Shown here: piece after piece, positions 23,701 through 35,798 of the stretch
Numbering within the stretch: position 1 is the stretch's first letter
Layout of the letters: each line of letters begins with the position of its first letter
Assembly: GCA_038501195.1 (NCBI GenBank)
Contig: JBBPUQ010000008.1
Location: 786,001-850,000, forward strand
Reading direction: 5' to 3'
Origin: Nemania diffusa
Taxonomy: Eukaryota; Ascomycota; Sordariomycetes; Xylariales; Xylariaceae
DNA: 64,000 bases
The notes under the pieces: model-generated
The model's input: the letters and a program-made list of their open reading frames with translations, nothing else
The model's database searches: none
What the model was told of the DNA's origin: nothing
Program-made: the position numbers and the translations under genes

Positions 23701-26628
23701 AGAGAACCGTCTTCCCTGTGATGAGGATTCCCACTGTTAGGTTTTGATCGTTTCCCATGCAATTAGACCAGGTATTGTATTGTAAGATCCTATAAGAGTG
23801 GATTCAAATGATATTAGGCGTACTTACCTGCTCCTGGAATTCCCTTCAGCCACAAAACTCTTCTAGATTCCCCCTGCGAGTCTTCCATCCAGTCTAGAAA
23901 AGTCTGAGACTGGAAAAGCCAGCTCCCAGTCCCCTCACAGCAAATATGGTTAAGGCGGTAAAGGGCGTTATCATATGTGCATGGACTGAATGATGTCATA
24001 ATACGATGGTATTCTTGTCTCTGGATACTTGCCATCTGTTTCTTGAAGTGAATCATTGCATGCTTCCGAAACTCGTATTCTTCTTGGATATGTTCTAGCC
24101 GTATATCTGTTCTCATGAGTCGGGACAATCGTCGTAAATGATGTCCCACCTCTTTAATGTTGGCGAAATGCTTTGGCCACAAGCGATCAAAGATATGCAT
24201 CCAGTCTACAACGACAAAGAATGGTGGTTAGCAAGATAAATAAAGTATACAAATAAAATGCACTATGAAGGTACTTACGTTGATGAGTAAATGGCTGCAG
24301 GAGTTCACGATAGAAATTCATGATATCTTTGTAAAATAGGACTGTGATCTCTTTTGTCTCCATATTTCGGTTCAATATTGGACCCGAGGCCTGAAAATCA
24401 GGTAAACATTGCCCTATCTCAACAAATGCACCAATGAGAGAGTCGTAGGCCTCATCCAGTGTCACTGCCAGCTGTAAAATAAACGCGATCGGTCCCCAGA
24501 GAAAGGCCAAAACTTGGCCATCACCCTCAATGGTTTCGTTTATCACGACGGTATACCCCTCCAAATGCCTTAAATACGGCTGCATCTTTGATAGGTTGCG
24601 AAGGCTATGCTCGGCCTGGAGTTTGTCGGTGATGTCATAAACGTCACTAACGGTTGTAATCTCCGAGATTTCATTGAACGGTACCGAAGCAGGGAGGTCA
24701 CGTTTGAATAATCGCGCCGCTTCCTTGAACTCCAAGCACAAGGTATTTATCGGCGGTGTGGGCGCGATTGGTGCCTCGGTGTTTACGGGATGTGGGCTTG
24801 GTATATGTTGAATTAACTCCATATTAGAAAGCGATTCTTTCCAGTGGGTCTTAGCGAGTTGCAGCATATCATCGGGCAAAGCTGTCCACAGGTTATCGAC
24901 CTTATGCACTATGAGTCGTGAAAGGAAACTTCGGTTAGAACTATCACCTGAGAGCTGCTTTTGTGATTCTTCTGTCAGCGCATTTAGTAGGCTCTTCATG
25001 ATCCCGACACATTTGTCTGATACGTCGAAAACTCGACTGGGGGCATGATCATTACTCAGATCCAGCACGAAGCCCCATACTTCGAATCGCCTCTGTGCGA
25101 ATTGTAGACTCTCTTGGACAAGTGTAGATCTTGGTTCGGACCCCTGGACTTCCCGAAATAGGTTGTTAACAGATTGAAAGTATTTCTGTATACTCAAAGT
25201 TTCCAAACGACGATATACGTCGGTTATTTTAGGCCTAATGTGTGGATCGGGTTGAAGTGCGTTGAGAGATGTGTCGATAAGCTGTGGAACTAGGTGTTGG
25301 CGAGAATGCCCTTGCTTCAAAGACCCCATCCAACTGATCACTTCCTGCTTAACAGTGCCGTCGGGCTGATAAAAGCTGGCATCTTTCCATCCAGGAAGCC
25401 GTGCTGGCGTTTGCCTCTTTTTACGGAATTCCTCAACCCCGCCTGCTCCTTTTAGCATGTAGGTAATGACTTCGGCTGTGAGGCAGCCAAAGGCCCAGAC
25501 ATCGATCGCGCGATTGACGGTCTGCGATATTTCTTGCGAGTCGGTGCACTCAGGGGCAATATAATCACCACTTATAGATTTATAAGGGGTATGGGACGAC
25601 TCCTCCGCCTGTCTAAGGGTTCCTAATCCGAAGTCTGCAAGGACGAAAGTATCGGCGCGAACAAGAACATTGGGCGGCCGCAGATCGTGATGGTACCCTA
25701 TTGCATCGAAGTCAACACCATGATCAGACTGCTTGAGAAGTAGTCGGTGGGTATTTGACAACGCTGATGCGAGCCCAGCAAGAGCCGAGAAGAAAGTAAA
25801 ATCCCACTGGAAGTCTTGATGGGGGGCTTTAGATAATAGGAGCGTTCCCAGATCCATGTCAAGATACGGGAATATAAAGTTCTGCTCTCCGCGATACGTG
25901 TAGCAGCCCCATAGTGAAATAATGTTGGGATGTTGCAATTGGTTTAGAAGTCGCAAACACTTGACTTCCTTGTTGAAATCATTAGTGCTCCCCTTAATGT
26001 TGAGTCTTTTCCGAACTACATGGACTATTTCCGTCTACGAACGTGCTGTTAGCGAAGCCCTCAATCCTATAAATATCATTGTAAAAGCACCTACGCTATT
26101 GTCTACGAAATTCTGTTGCGATGGCGAAATACCGATTCTCTCGACAGTACTAAATGCGCCAGAGCCAATTTGCTCCACGCTAAGGAGAGGGATGATCATC
26201 TTCCTTTCCACCTGGCAATCGTATTCCCACATTTTCTCAGGAAACATATACGGGAAAAAGGGCCATTGCTCTCGGGCGAGTCGTCGGCCAACGTCATGAC
26301 CTGTGATAGTCACCGCATCCTCTTCACTCAGTGGGAACCGGCTATCGAGAGTACCATGGTTGCGAAATCCTATAATGTGATCTTGCCATCCGTTATAGAT
26401 GAGCATTGCGAAAAGTCTTCGCCCTTGATGGTATATAGTGTCTGCTAAATTGATCCGGTGTTCCGGACCGCAATGAAGTTCGGTGACGGCGCCATGAATA
26501 GCTGAGAGAGTGAATATGGCTTGGAGTTTATCTGCAGGCAGGAAAATCTCTTCAGAGGTCGTTGAGACTAAATTGTCTTGTATCTCACTCTTAAGTTTGC
26601 TAATGTATCCTTGAGCCCTGTATTCCAT
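20770..26628 (-). CDS. Protein kinase-NACHT-C2H2-ankyrin receptor (NLR-type)
   Basis: Seven exons (26628-26095, 26034-24279, 24205-23828, 23715-23046, 22987-22726, 22680-22211, 22151-20770) encode about 1816 residues. The kinase domain follows a 150-residue lead: glycine loop GSGAFSTVE, VRKRL (ATP Lys), YHHDLRPPNVLV (catalytic Asp and Asn), LADFGLG, YIAPE, DVWAFG. A helical linker (about 560-880) follows, of the kind seen before many fungal NACHT domains. The NACHT has Walker A GIPGAGKT split by intron 3, Walker B CLIIDGVDE, and FSARPE. Next come the RFVHFTAKE region, two C-x4-C..H-x4-H fingers (about 1410-1470) and at least one clear ankyrin unit (TPLHCAAQ). Splices 1-4 and 6 close in frame. 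The intron at 22681-22725 leaves a one-base mismatch, so the allele may be frameshifted or the base call wrong. NLR proteins are nucleotide-switched sensors; the ankyrin end probably senses and the kinase probably signals. Confidence 0.87.
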
Positions 26629-26812
26629 AGTGTCTTTACTCTAGAGGATAGAGAAATGATAGAGAGCAAACGTTATGCAAGGATCACGAAGATTCTGCAC
26701 CCGGACAATGCAGATAAGACGAATACGACTCTTATACTATTCCCCAGTGCGCGCACTTTACGTCAACCCGAGTACTCCCGCAGGTACTCCCGTGACCTCC
26801 CTATCCCTCCTC

Positions 26813-26820
26813 TATAAATA
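26813..26820 (+). promoter_or_regulatory. TATA box in the divergent promoter
   Basis: A TATAAATA word in a pyrimidine-rich context lies 180 bp before the start codon of the small spliced gene. It lies inside the 371-bp region shared with the oppositely directed kinase-NACHT gene. Confidence 0.5.
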
Positions 26821-26999
26821 CCCAATTTGTGTGCTGACAATACACAGCCCCCGCCACGTATGATATAAACCCCCACAGTCCGCCAACATTCAACGGATTA
26901 GCCCCTTGAATACTGTTCTTTGCGACACAGAAATCTGCCTTACCTACACCAAATTCTAGTGTGCTATTTTCATAAAAGGACACGACCCCTACCAATGAA

Positions 27000-27291
27000 A
27001 TGGCGATCTCCTACTTAGAAGATCAATATGTGGATCGCGCAAAATTGAACACGCTACTGCAGACGCTTTTTGGTCAGAACTACAGTGTTGTGGTAAGTGT
27101 TAAGTATAGTGATGAGAGATAGATATTATTTGTTGATACCTTTTAGGTCTCAGGGAATACCATCTCGGTGGAGGGGCCCAGGGAGCTCACAGAGGTTAGA
27201 ACATCAACTGGTGAAGGACTTTGAGTGCTGAAGGAAATATGACTAATAATTTGGTTAGGCCGAAAAGAATTCAGTAGCGAGAAATAGATAA
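27000..27291 (+). CDS. Small three-exon protein, 57 residues
   Basis: Exons 27000-27092, 27147-27194 and 27259-27291 are each whole codons (31, 16 and 11 including the stop). They are separated by introns of 54 and 64 nt with GTAAGT/GTTAGA donors, and the second has a CTAATAA branch site. The product begins MAISYLEDQYVDRAKL, continues with a short LQTLFGQNYSV segment and an ISVEGPRELTEAE segment, and ends in NR. It has no signal peptide and no membrane segment. Three clean splice joins in so short a span, plus a TATA box upstream, argue that it is real. I do not know its function. An ATG five bases upstream (26995) opens only a seven-codon frame. The gene is divergent from the kinase-NACHT gene. 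Confidence 0.6.
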
Positions 27292-27876
27292 ACAGCTGAG
27301 CTCAAACACTGTCTATGGTTTATAAGGTGATGGGCTCATTGGTCACTGGCATAATTATTGTAACGAGACCTGACTGGGTTCGGGATGGTTGAACTTCTCT
27401 CCAAAATCTAGATGACAGTAAAACTTACGACCACTAAGTCTTGTGTTGCTATCTGTAGACTACCAAAAAGTGTGATACAAAATAATACTATGGATTTAGA
27501 GACCCGTTACAGCAGACTAGGTTTTCAGCCTCCTTCAAGGGTACAATTGCCAATAAGGGTAAGAGGTCAAAAAGAATGCGAAATGTGAGGTCAGCTCTTG
27601 GCTAGGTATTTGGGATAGTTGGACGTAGTGCTAATTTGTAGCTGAAATTGGGTTTAAAAGGATAGGTACCTAAATTGCACGAATCTCAGTGGTATAAGGT
27701 AGTTACTACCTACCTAGGTAAGTAGGCCTTGTTCGCCAAAAAACGGGCAAATGGCATTGCTCTTTAATAGCAAGGCGTCATTCCCCGCACTCACCCGCGC
27801 TCCAGGCAGAATGCCCTCATCATATATCTAGCTCACTTTAGTACGATGAAGAGCAAAGCCTTTCAGCTAACCCACT
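27292..27876. other. Intergenic with CCTAGGTA words
   Basis: A 585-bp spacer with a short palindromic run (CTACCTACCTAGGTAAGTAG) near 27710. No gene is seen. It probably holds the promoter of the CorA-like gene. Confidence 0.5.
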
Positions 27877-29706
27877 ATGCTTTCCATACCTATCCTAGAG
27901 ACTACTATGTCTAGTTTAGGACGCCTGCGTCGGGTGGCCTACGAATATGGCATGGGGTATTTGTGGAACACCTTTGAATCAAAATTGTCAGAACTTTTTA
28001 TCAAAGATATAGGCGGCGGTGCAGTAGGGGTGGTAAGAGTGGAACGCGACAACGTTCAGTGGGTATCAACGACAGAGGAGTTATGTACTATCATGAAAGG
28101 GGGGAGCTCGGCGCTACTGTAAGAGGCTGCTTTATTGTTACAACCTTTTACTATTATTTGAGTCACCGTTGACAATGACTACGCCAAGAATTCTCAAACG
28201 GTATAATTCATGGAGCAGGATAGATGTCACAGTCGAATGTTTTTCTACCATATGCGAACTCGCGAGAATAACACCCTACTTTTTACACTTCATAGTCGGG
28301 ATGGGCATAAAATTCTCATCAAAGGACGAGGACTTCATGTCATGCTACAGTACATGCGCATCTGAGAACCATTGCATGCCTGCTGAATTCACCAAGGTGG
28401 AGGCTATACAGGATGGCTCGAGTAAGGGTAAACCTTTTAAGTCTAGAGATTTTATTCTAATTCTTCCGTGCTGATGGATGAACATTGCTAGCGATATGCT
28501 ATAACATTCGCCACTTCGAACGACATGGTCGGGACCTGGAAGACCCGTGGTCCTGTCGCCAGTCAGCTCTCCACCATAACTTTATTGCGGGCTCTAGTCA
28601 GTCGATTTGGGTCGTTGTCCAGCCCCCAGAAGTGTTCAATCTCACAATAGGTCGCTCACCCCACCCGATGGCCTTGCACCTTCGATATCTTCACGCAGCA
28701 ATTGCAAATTGGAGGGAATATCTTGACTCTTTTTCTCAAAGATTTAAGCTACTTGTAAGTAGTCTCTTCTCTGTGGCAGCGCTGTGCTGGGTCCACCGGG
28801 TTACTGGCTCTACTGGCCGCACTTATTATTGACTGTGTTTAGAACCAACAAATCGCAATACCAAGTCCATATCACAAATTTAAAATCAGTTTCTCACATG
28901 AGCAGCATCTACATCACCTGAAGGGAAAGCTTCATCATGCGCGGAACATTTTCACGAACACGCGGGCCACTCTCAATATTATCGCCACACACGAAAGCTC
29001 CATCGCTCAGGAGCAGAGCCTTCTTCCGGCCATTCACGATGAATTCCAGCTCAAACTAAATAACATTTCTCGTGAGGTTGATAACTATATATCGACAACC
29101 GACAAACTTCTTCGCATTTCGGATGACCTAAAGTCAATGGTAAGCTTTAATGAACAAATTGCCCCCAGAACGTGGGACCTGGATCACTTTTAACTTATTA
29201 GTCGTGTAGTACAGCGACATACTTACATTCCAGGGCCAAGAACTGCAGCGCGAAACTAGCCTTAAGCTCGAGCAATTAGCACACGAGGATGCGGCTGGCA
29301 ACAGAGATATGGCAGTCCTAGCCAACCTTGCTTTCAAGGATTCGCGATCGATGCGCATTGCGACGGCCATAGCCATGTTTTACCTCCCGGTAAACCTAGT
29401 ATTCGTATGTCTACCTTATACGGCTACGTCTTAAATCTCACTAGCCCTGAGGTTTGTGAAATACTGAGCTAACCTCAAACCTAATGACATTAGTCTTTTT
29501 TCAGTACTACATTGGTCTGGTATGGAACGACAGTTGAGGTGGCCGAAAATAACGGTTCAAAAATCCAGCTGCGTAGCGAGGTATGGATCGCTAGCGTCAC
29601 AGCCGTCCTTCTCGCTGTAAGCACTGTATCTTGGGCTTGGTGGTGGAGTTGTATAGAAGAGAAAAAGGTCATCAAACATGCGGTTCAGCAGACCACTCGC
29701 CCTTAG
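27877..29706 (+). CDS. CorA-like fungal membrane protein
   Basis: Six exons (27877-28118, 28189-28421, 28492-28754, 28843-29139, 29234-29404, 29494-29706) give 472 residues, all joins in frame. A second Met eleven codons in is an alternative start. The N-terminal soluble region has the marks of the fungal CorA-like domain: an ITPYFLHFI segment, then CYNIRHFERHG, and DPWSCRQSALHH. A long coiled helix follows, then LANLAFKDSRSMRIATAIAMFYLPVNLV and a final membrane helix (WIASVTAVLLAVSTVSW). True CorA Mg2+ channels have a GMN motif after the first helix. Here that position reads FFSTTLVWYG, so metal transport is doubtful. Such divergent CorA-like proteins are common and variable in moulds. Confidence 0.8.
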
Positions 29707-30988
29707 CCACGTAGAGAGCTATGTAATTCTCGAGTTGAAATTGATAGTAAAACTGGTATAATATGTAGGGGAGAGTTTAAGTGCGTTGTGGATTCAATTC
29801 AGCCACCTATGCAACTGTGGTAAACGTTCCTTATCCTATTAAGAATCATCTAGATAGAGTGCAGGTCCATGCTAAGGGCCATCTATCTGCTTGAGCGATC
29901 TTGATAGTTAGCTTCTTGAATAGATTGTTGACTACGTCAAAGGTTGACCTCTAGTCAGTTCGGAATTTGACCCTTCATACTCGTCGTCTACGCATGCGCC
30001 CACTAGATAGTAAATAGACGCACCGAAACGCTTTCTGATTGGGCCATTGCCTGGGATCTTTTAAGCTATGCGATCCTGACAGCCCCCCAGTAATCGGGTC
30101 TCAATTATACTTGACAGTACTTACGACTGTATGTAACATTATGCAAGCCTCGGAGTGTGATTCACTTTTATGTACAAGTTATGGAGATTCGTCTCGATAG
30201 GAGGGTTGATTTTTCTTCTTCAGAGACAACTAGTATTGGTCGGGTGGTGCTTGTACCTAGGGCATGCCTATACCCCTGGACTTTAAGGCTAGCCATCAAC
30301 CTCGCAGTTCACTCAAGCAAGCAGCGGTTTACAAGAGGACGTTCACCGCCTGGATGAAACCCCCAAAACGGCTACGTTAATCAGTATAAACTCTATTATC
30401 GAGAATCATGTTCTCCAGGCAGACGCGCGTAAGATTTGAGCGAGCAGGAATCAATGTTGTGATGAATTTAATAAAAGCAGGCAATGCCATCGTTAAAAAA
30501 TGGATTACCTAGCAAGCAAACATGGATACCGAGCTGAGCCACTACACGAGCCACAATCTAGCCACAGGCATGAATGGCCCTGAGCAACTTCGTGCTGCGA
30601 CGCCGCTCCAGTGCTGTGTAGCGCTGGAAGTTGGTTTAAACCCCCTAACAATTTGTCGCAGCGCCCACTATAGGTGCCCGTTGCGCATGGTGCCTACCTG
30701 ACTAGCAGGCAGGCATTACCGACCCCATTTTCAGTTACCTTTCTTTACCTCTCTGCCTTTGAACCCTCATCTCATTGTCATATTCATACCACATTCAAGC
30801 TAGATAGGCGGCGCTAAGTGATCTTTAGATCCAGCGCCCTAATCAAATTGTGACAAAGCATCTCGTATTTCTGTTGCTACCTTCCTAAACCCTGAGTACA
30901 ACTATCGATGCAACCATGTGCCTACCTACGTTGTATGTTCGTGGAGGACTTCAGACCATAACAGTGCTAGGAATCGCGTACCTTAACC
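29707..30988. other. Intergenic, no gene seen
   Basis: This 1.3-kb stretch has only short frames. Its right end is pyrimidine-rich and is the likely promoter of the DNA-repair nuclease gene. Confidence 0.5.
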
Positions 30989-33207
30989 ATGTCGACATTC
31001 AAGGGCATCGTATCCGAATTCCCAGATATAAGAGGTCAGTCATTGTAATGCTAGAGTACAGTGAGAGATTCCCCTCGCCTAACACGAATTCAACATAGTT
31101 GATTACTTTCGCCGTCACCCTAGCTTTCCGCCACCTTTAGCTTGCTTCCTCAGTCACGTTCACAGCGACCATCTCGCCGGCCTAGATACCTTCGATGGGT
31201 CTTTGTAAGAACTTCTTGTTTTCTATTGGGGCCGAACTAATCACGTAAAGCATATATTGTTCGGCGGCGACAAAAGCCATGTTGCTTCGCCTCGAGAAAT
31301 CATCCGTCCGCCTTAACTTTGCAAGTGGGATATTAGAAGACCCGTACCTGCAAACTTACAGGCATCTTGAGAAAAAGCTGAAGCCACTTCCCCTCGACAC
31401 GCCGATTACTATCGAACTCATCCCTGGTCGCACTGTGCAAGTTACGCTTCTAGATGCCAATCATTGCGTAGGAGCTGTAATGTTCCGTAAGAAAACTACC
31501 TAGGAAGGGTACGATCTCGGCTAACCTCAACCATCAGTATTCGAAGGTTCTGGCAAAGCTGTGCTGTATACCGGAGATATCCGTTGTGAACCACGGTTCG
31601 TAACAGCCATCACGCAAAATCCAACTATGTTCGAGTACTCTTCAGGCTTGAAGACTCTTGATCGGATTTATCTAGACACTTCAGTCCTGGATAACTATCC
31701 TCTTCAGACCAAGGCGGATGGCCTCCGTGAGCTGATTGAGAGAGTGCGAAAGTATCCAGCCGATACTATCTTCTATTTCCAGGCATGGACATACGGGTAA
31801 GGGTGTTAGGTCGTCTAGCGAACTATCTAACCATTAAGTAGCTACGAGGAAGTCTGGATAGCGTTATCTAAAGCACTCAATTCAAAGGTAAGATGTATAT
31901 GTCCTTTCTGATCTATGAGTTGTATCTCACATTCCACAAGATCCACGTCGATGGGTATAAATTGAGGGTTTTCGGATCACTCGTCACGAAATCGAAGGAC
32001 AACCGATGGGCGACCCAAACGCACCTCGCAAAGGAAGCGCCTGCCCTAGTCGGGTTCACATGCGGAAACAGTCCTCATGCTGGTTGCCTGACACGTGATG
32101 AAAATGTTAGAATTCACAGTTGTGAGAAAGGCATGAGCTGCAGTGTCATGGAGAACAAACCGATCGTCTGGATCCGCCCGATCGTTACGCACCTTCAAGA
32201 TGGGCGAGACGTGATGGAAGTCGGCCTTGGCGGCGGTGGCGAGGACCTAGCACAGGCTACAACACTAACACCGGAAAACATCTCAGAGATTCTCGAATTG
32301 TAAGTCTAGGGAAACGCCCCTGAGGAGATTGGCTCTCAACAATTATTATAGGATCAGCGATACACTTCCCGCAGAGCTCCACCGGCATGTACATATGGTT
32401 AAAAATGCTCTGACCAGTGGCCGGGATATAAGTCTGATTGCCGAACCTAAGGACGTAGCAGGAGAGCCTATTCCTAGACTTATTAAGGCACTATTTCGTA
32501 AGCTGGAGGGGATGCGCGACCCGATCAAACAGAAAGATGAAATGGATGCCAGCACACCGCTCCCCAACGTCATCCAGTTTCCGTACGCACGCCATTCCTC
32601 TCTTCCCGAACTTCGAAATTTCGTTAGTGCGTTTAAGCCGAAGGATATTACTCCTTGTACTTTCGATGTCGACATTTGGCTGGAGAAGGGATGGTCAATT
32701 GGCAGCCTTTTCGGCGACTGCTGTTCCGGTGATAAGTTTGATTATGATTTAATACTAGCGCACCTGGCTAAAAATCTGGCCCTATCGCAACGGGATACGA
32801 AGCAGCAAGTAGGGGATTTGCAGAATGTTGTTAATTCTTCGAATAGATCAACCCCCTCAATAGCACCGGCCGATACTTCTCATGTGTCCGATACGGTTGA
32901 GTTCATTTCTTATGCTCCCGTGAAGAGCCAAGAGGGATTACAATCTACCCCAGCAACAATTAACTCTCATAAACGTGACTATGACACATTCCAAGCAAGT
33001 ACGGATCCCGGGGATTCACAGGATCTTAGAGATGATTCTCAGACCTCTTCTATATCCGATGGAGCCTATGCAACTCGCCAGAACGCATTCAACATCGCAA
33101 CCGCCAATGTTGATGGCGAGGAGTGGGAGGTGATTGGTTTGATATCTACCACGGATAATCACACGTCGCTAGACGAGGAGTTGGGTCATCCGTGTCCCCT
33201 TGACTGA
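30989..33207 (+). CDS. DNA-repair metallo-beta-lactamase nuclease (Artemis/SNM1-type)
   Basis: Seven exons (30989-31034, 31099-31204, 31251-31486, 31538-31796, 31842-31887, 31941-32299, 32352-33207) give 635 residues; six introns of 45-64 nt all keep frame. The product opens with MSTFKGIVSEFPDIRVDYF, the usual start of this family. It carries the metal-binding motif LSHVHSDHLAGL (about residue 31), a later DANHCVGAVMF strand, YTGDIRCEP with a conserved Asp, and then beta-CASP-type sequence. Family members are 5' exonucleases or hairpin-opening endonucleases in interstrand-crosslink and double-strand-break repair, acting in the nucleus. The last 250 residues are disordered and rich in Ser/Thr/Asp, as in Artemis. 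I cannot decide between an Artemis and a Pso2 orthologue, so no symbol is given. Confidence 0.9.
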
Positions 33208-33609
33208 TTTCGCCTCACGGGAGAGAGACATTGCTTACAAATTCGACTTGTCTTTGGCGGGAGAATAATAGGAGCTCGGGTCGGAAAATAGGGTTACCTG
33301 AGATCCTTATAATATGGGTTGAAGCTTGGGGGATTTGATGTGTCTAAACACTCATAATAATGCGATCACGGCCAAATGCAAGAATAATACGGGAGCGCTA
33401 CTTAGACTGTATCCAGCAGTTGTAATTATTTACACTAAACTAAAGTTAATTATCTATCTACTTTATCCCAACTTTTTGTTGCTCAGCGACCACAGCGCTG
33501 TATACAAAGCTATATAATATTCCTAGTCACGTCCATATGAGAGGAGATGATCTACCCAGGACCCAAAACCAAAGCATGCCAGCAAGCAATTAAGAAATAC
33601 GGCAATCTC
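33208..33609. other. Intergenic between convergent genes
   Basis: A 400-bp AT-rich spacer that must hold two 3' ends. No gene is seen. Confidence 0.5.
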
Positions 33610-34974
33610 CTAGGACTGACCTGCGCCCTGTTGCTCAAACTCCTTGAACATAGCAATCATCTTCTCCGCACCGTCGGCCTGATACATCATCGTGTTCATC
33701 ATAATGCCATCCTTAACATGTTCAAGCGCCCTCTTGTGCATCTCCGTCTCGTAAGCAACGACAGCGCGCTCAACAGCAGCCGCATCCGCCTTAGGATCGA
33801 AGTCCACCACCTCCCTCTCCTCCCCACCCGCCTTAAACCCCAGCTCAGCCGACAGGCTCTCAAACAGCTTCATAGCATCCAGCATAGCCAAGTTGACCCC
33901 CTCGCCATTCGGCAGCGTCACATGCGCCGCATCGCCCACGAGCGTGACCCCCGGCACCCGCCTCCACGTCTCTGCCTCCGCCTCCGGCGCGAACACGGCA
34001 GGCTCGAAGGTGTACAGCGGCCAGACGCGCCAGGGGCCCTCTGCATTCTCGATGAGCGCGCGCAGCGACGGCGCCCAGCCGGCGAAGTAGCCCAGCAGGG
34101 CCGCGCGCGCGGCCTCGGGGTCGGCGCCGGGGCTGGTGAAGTCGAGGGGCGCGCCGGGTTTCGTGAGGGACTCGGGCTCGGCGAGGCCGGCGTACACGCG
34201 GTACGTGCGGTCGCCCATCTGCTGCACGACCAGGAGGCGCCGGTCGCCGATGGCGGGGGCCAGGCCGGGGCCGGCGAGGTCTTGCGCTGCGGCGTACTGG
34301 GGGTTGGATTGTGAGAGGCGGCCTTCGATGTAGAATTTGCCTGAGTAGATGGGCTTGGCGGATGTGAGCTACGTGGAAAGTCAGTCTGTTAATCCTAGAG
34401 AGAGAACTAGGCAGGTGCAATAGAAGGAAGGGAATAGAATACATACCACAGGCCGGACCTTACTCCACGCCCCATCAGCCCCAACAACAAGCCGAAAGCC
34501 CGCCTCGCTCTCCCCATCCGCAAACCTCAACCTCCACCCTCCCTCCTCATCCTTCTCAACCCCCCTCAACGCCTTCCCCCACCTCACCCTCCCCTCCGGC
34601 AGCGAATCCAACAAAATATCCCTCAACTTGCTCCGATCGATCTCAGGCCTATCCATACCCGGCTTGTGCGCGCCCCCGATGCGGAAGCGATTGTTCCCCT
34701 GGGAATCGACGACGGTGAGCACCTCGGCCTCGCGGCGCGCGTGGCGCTCGAACTCGGCCGTCAGCCCCGCGGCCGCGAGCGCGGCCTGCCCCGTCTCGGC
34801 GTGCAGGTCCAGCGAGCCGCCCTGGTGGTGCGAGGCGGGCGCGCCCGAGGCGTCGCGCTCGAAGACCACGTACGGCACGCGCGCGAGCTCGAGGAGGCGC
34901 GCGAGGGTCAGGCCGCAGGGGCCGCCGCCTACTATGGCGATGGGGGCGGGGCCTGTTTGCGGCTGTGAGGACAT
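33610..34974 (-). CDS. TetX-like FAD-dependent monooxygenase
   Basis: Two exons (34974-34447, 34368-33610) joined over a 78-nt intron give 428 residues. The FAD-binding Rossmann motif IAIVGGGPCGLTLA is at residues 12-25. The HQGGSLDLHAETGQ stretch is the hallmark of the TetX-like group of class A flavin monooxygenases. Further on are LVVGADGAWSKVRP and VGDAAHVTLPNGEGVN, the second FAD motif. Such enzymes hydroxylate small aromatic or polyketide-like molecules with NADPH and O2, and bacterial TetX inactivates tetracyclines. The physiological substrate here is unknown. Third positions are very GC-rich, giving long false frames on the opposite strand. Confidence 0.9.
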
Positions 34975-35798
34975 GGTTCCTTTATAGATGTGTGGTGGTG
35001 AAATGGACGGGCTGGTGGGAAATGAGATGTGGGGGTGTGGGTGAATTGAGCCTGCTCGTTGGTGTTTTTATGGTGTTGCGTTTGGATTGTTGCTTAAGTA
35101 GAGAATATGGCAAAATTCTCCTATTTCAATGTTTTGCCTCGCTGAACTCGACTTGTCTCTGAATCAACAAAGCTTGTCCCCAACCGAGTCATGGCTTGCC
35201 GAGACATCTCTACTTATCTATCCCGCACTTCATCCAAAAAGAAAAGGGACGTGCTAGGCAGGCGCTGAGGCTAGTAGTGAAGTCCGAACACCGGGCTTTC
35301 AGGGTGTCTATGCTGACATAGCGGGGTTTTGCGCCGCCCCGTGTTGTCCGCGCTTTAATGAGAATAGGTCGCTGGTGCAAAAGTGGTTGCCTACGGATGC
35401 TAGATGGCGCCCGAGAAATGCAATGGTAGACTGTGATTCAGCTTTTGCCTCGCGGGCACTAGAATGAAATTAAGGGACCGGGACCGAAAATGCGGAGCCG
35501 GGACCGAATGGGAGATTAAACTGGTGTCGCTTCAGGCAAAGTAAAGCTAGCGACCACGTTAAAAGAGGCTCTAATCGTCACCAACCTGGGATTCTTCATC
35601 AAATGAGTCATGGCATACGCGCCTCTCTCCAGGACTCTCCACATTCACACAATTAGGTAACTAGGTATGTTTCGTCGGCCAACTGGTATGATCTGATTCG
35701 AAATCTGCGTGCGCTCTCTATGCTGGTCTACCCCGATATGCAATGCAATTTTATCATTCTACTCTCAAATTGGGAATCCCCCGTCATAGTGCTCACTC
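34975..35798. other. Intergenic, no gene seen
   Basis: This 820-bp stretch contains the monooxygenase promoter side and the PLC 3' side. A small direct duplication around GGGACCGAA occurs near 35477-35510. Confidence 0.5.
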
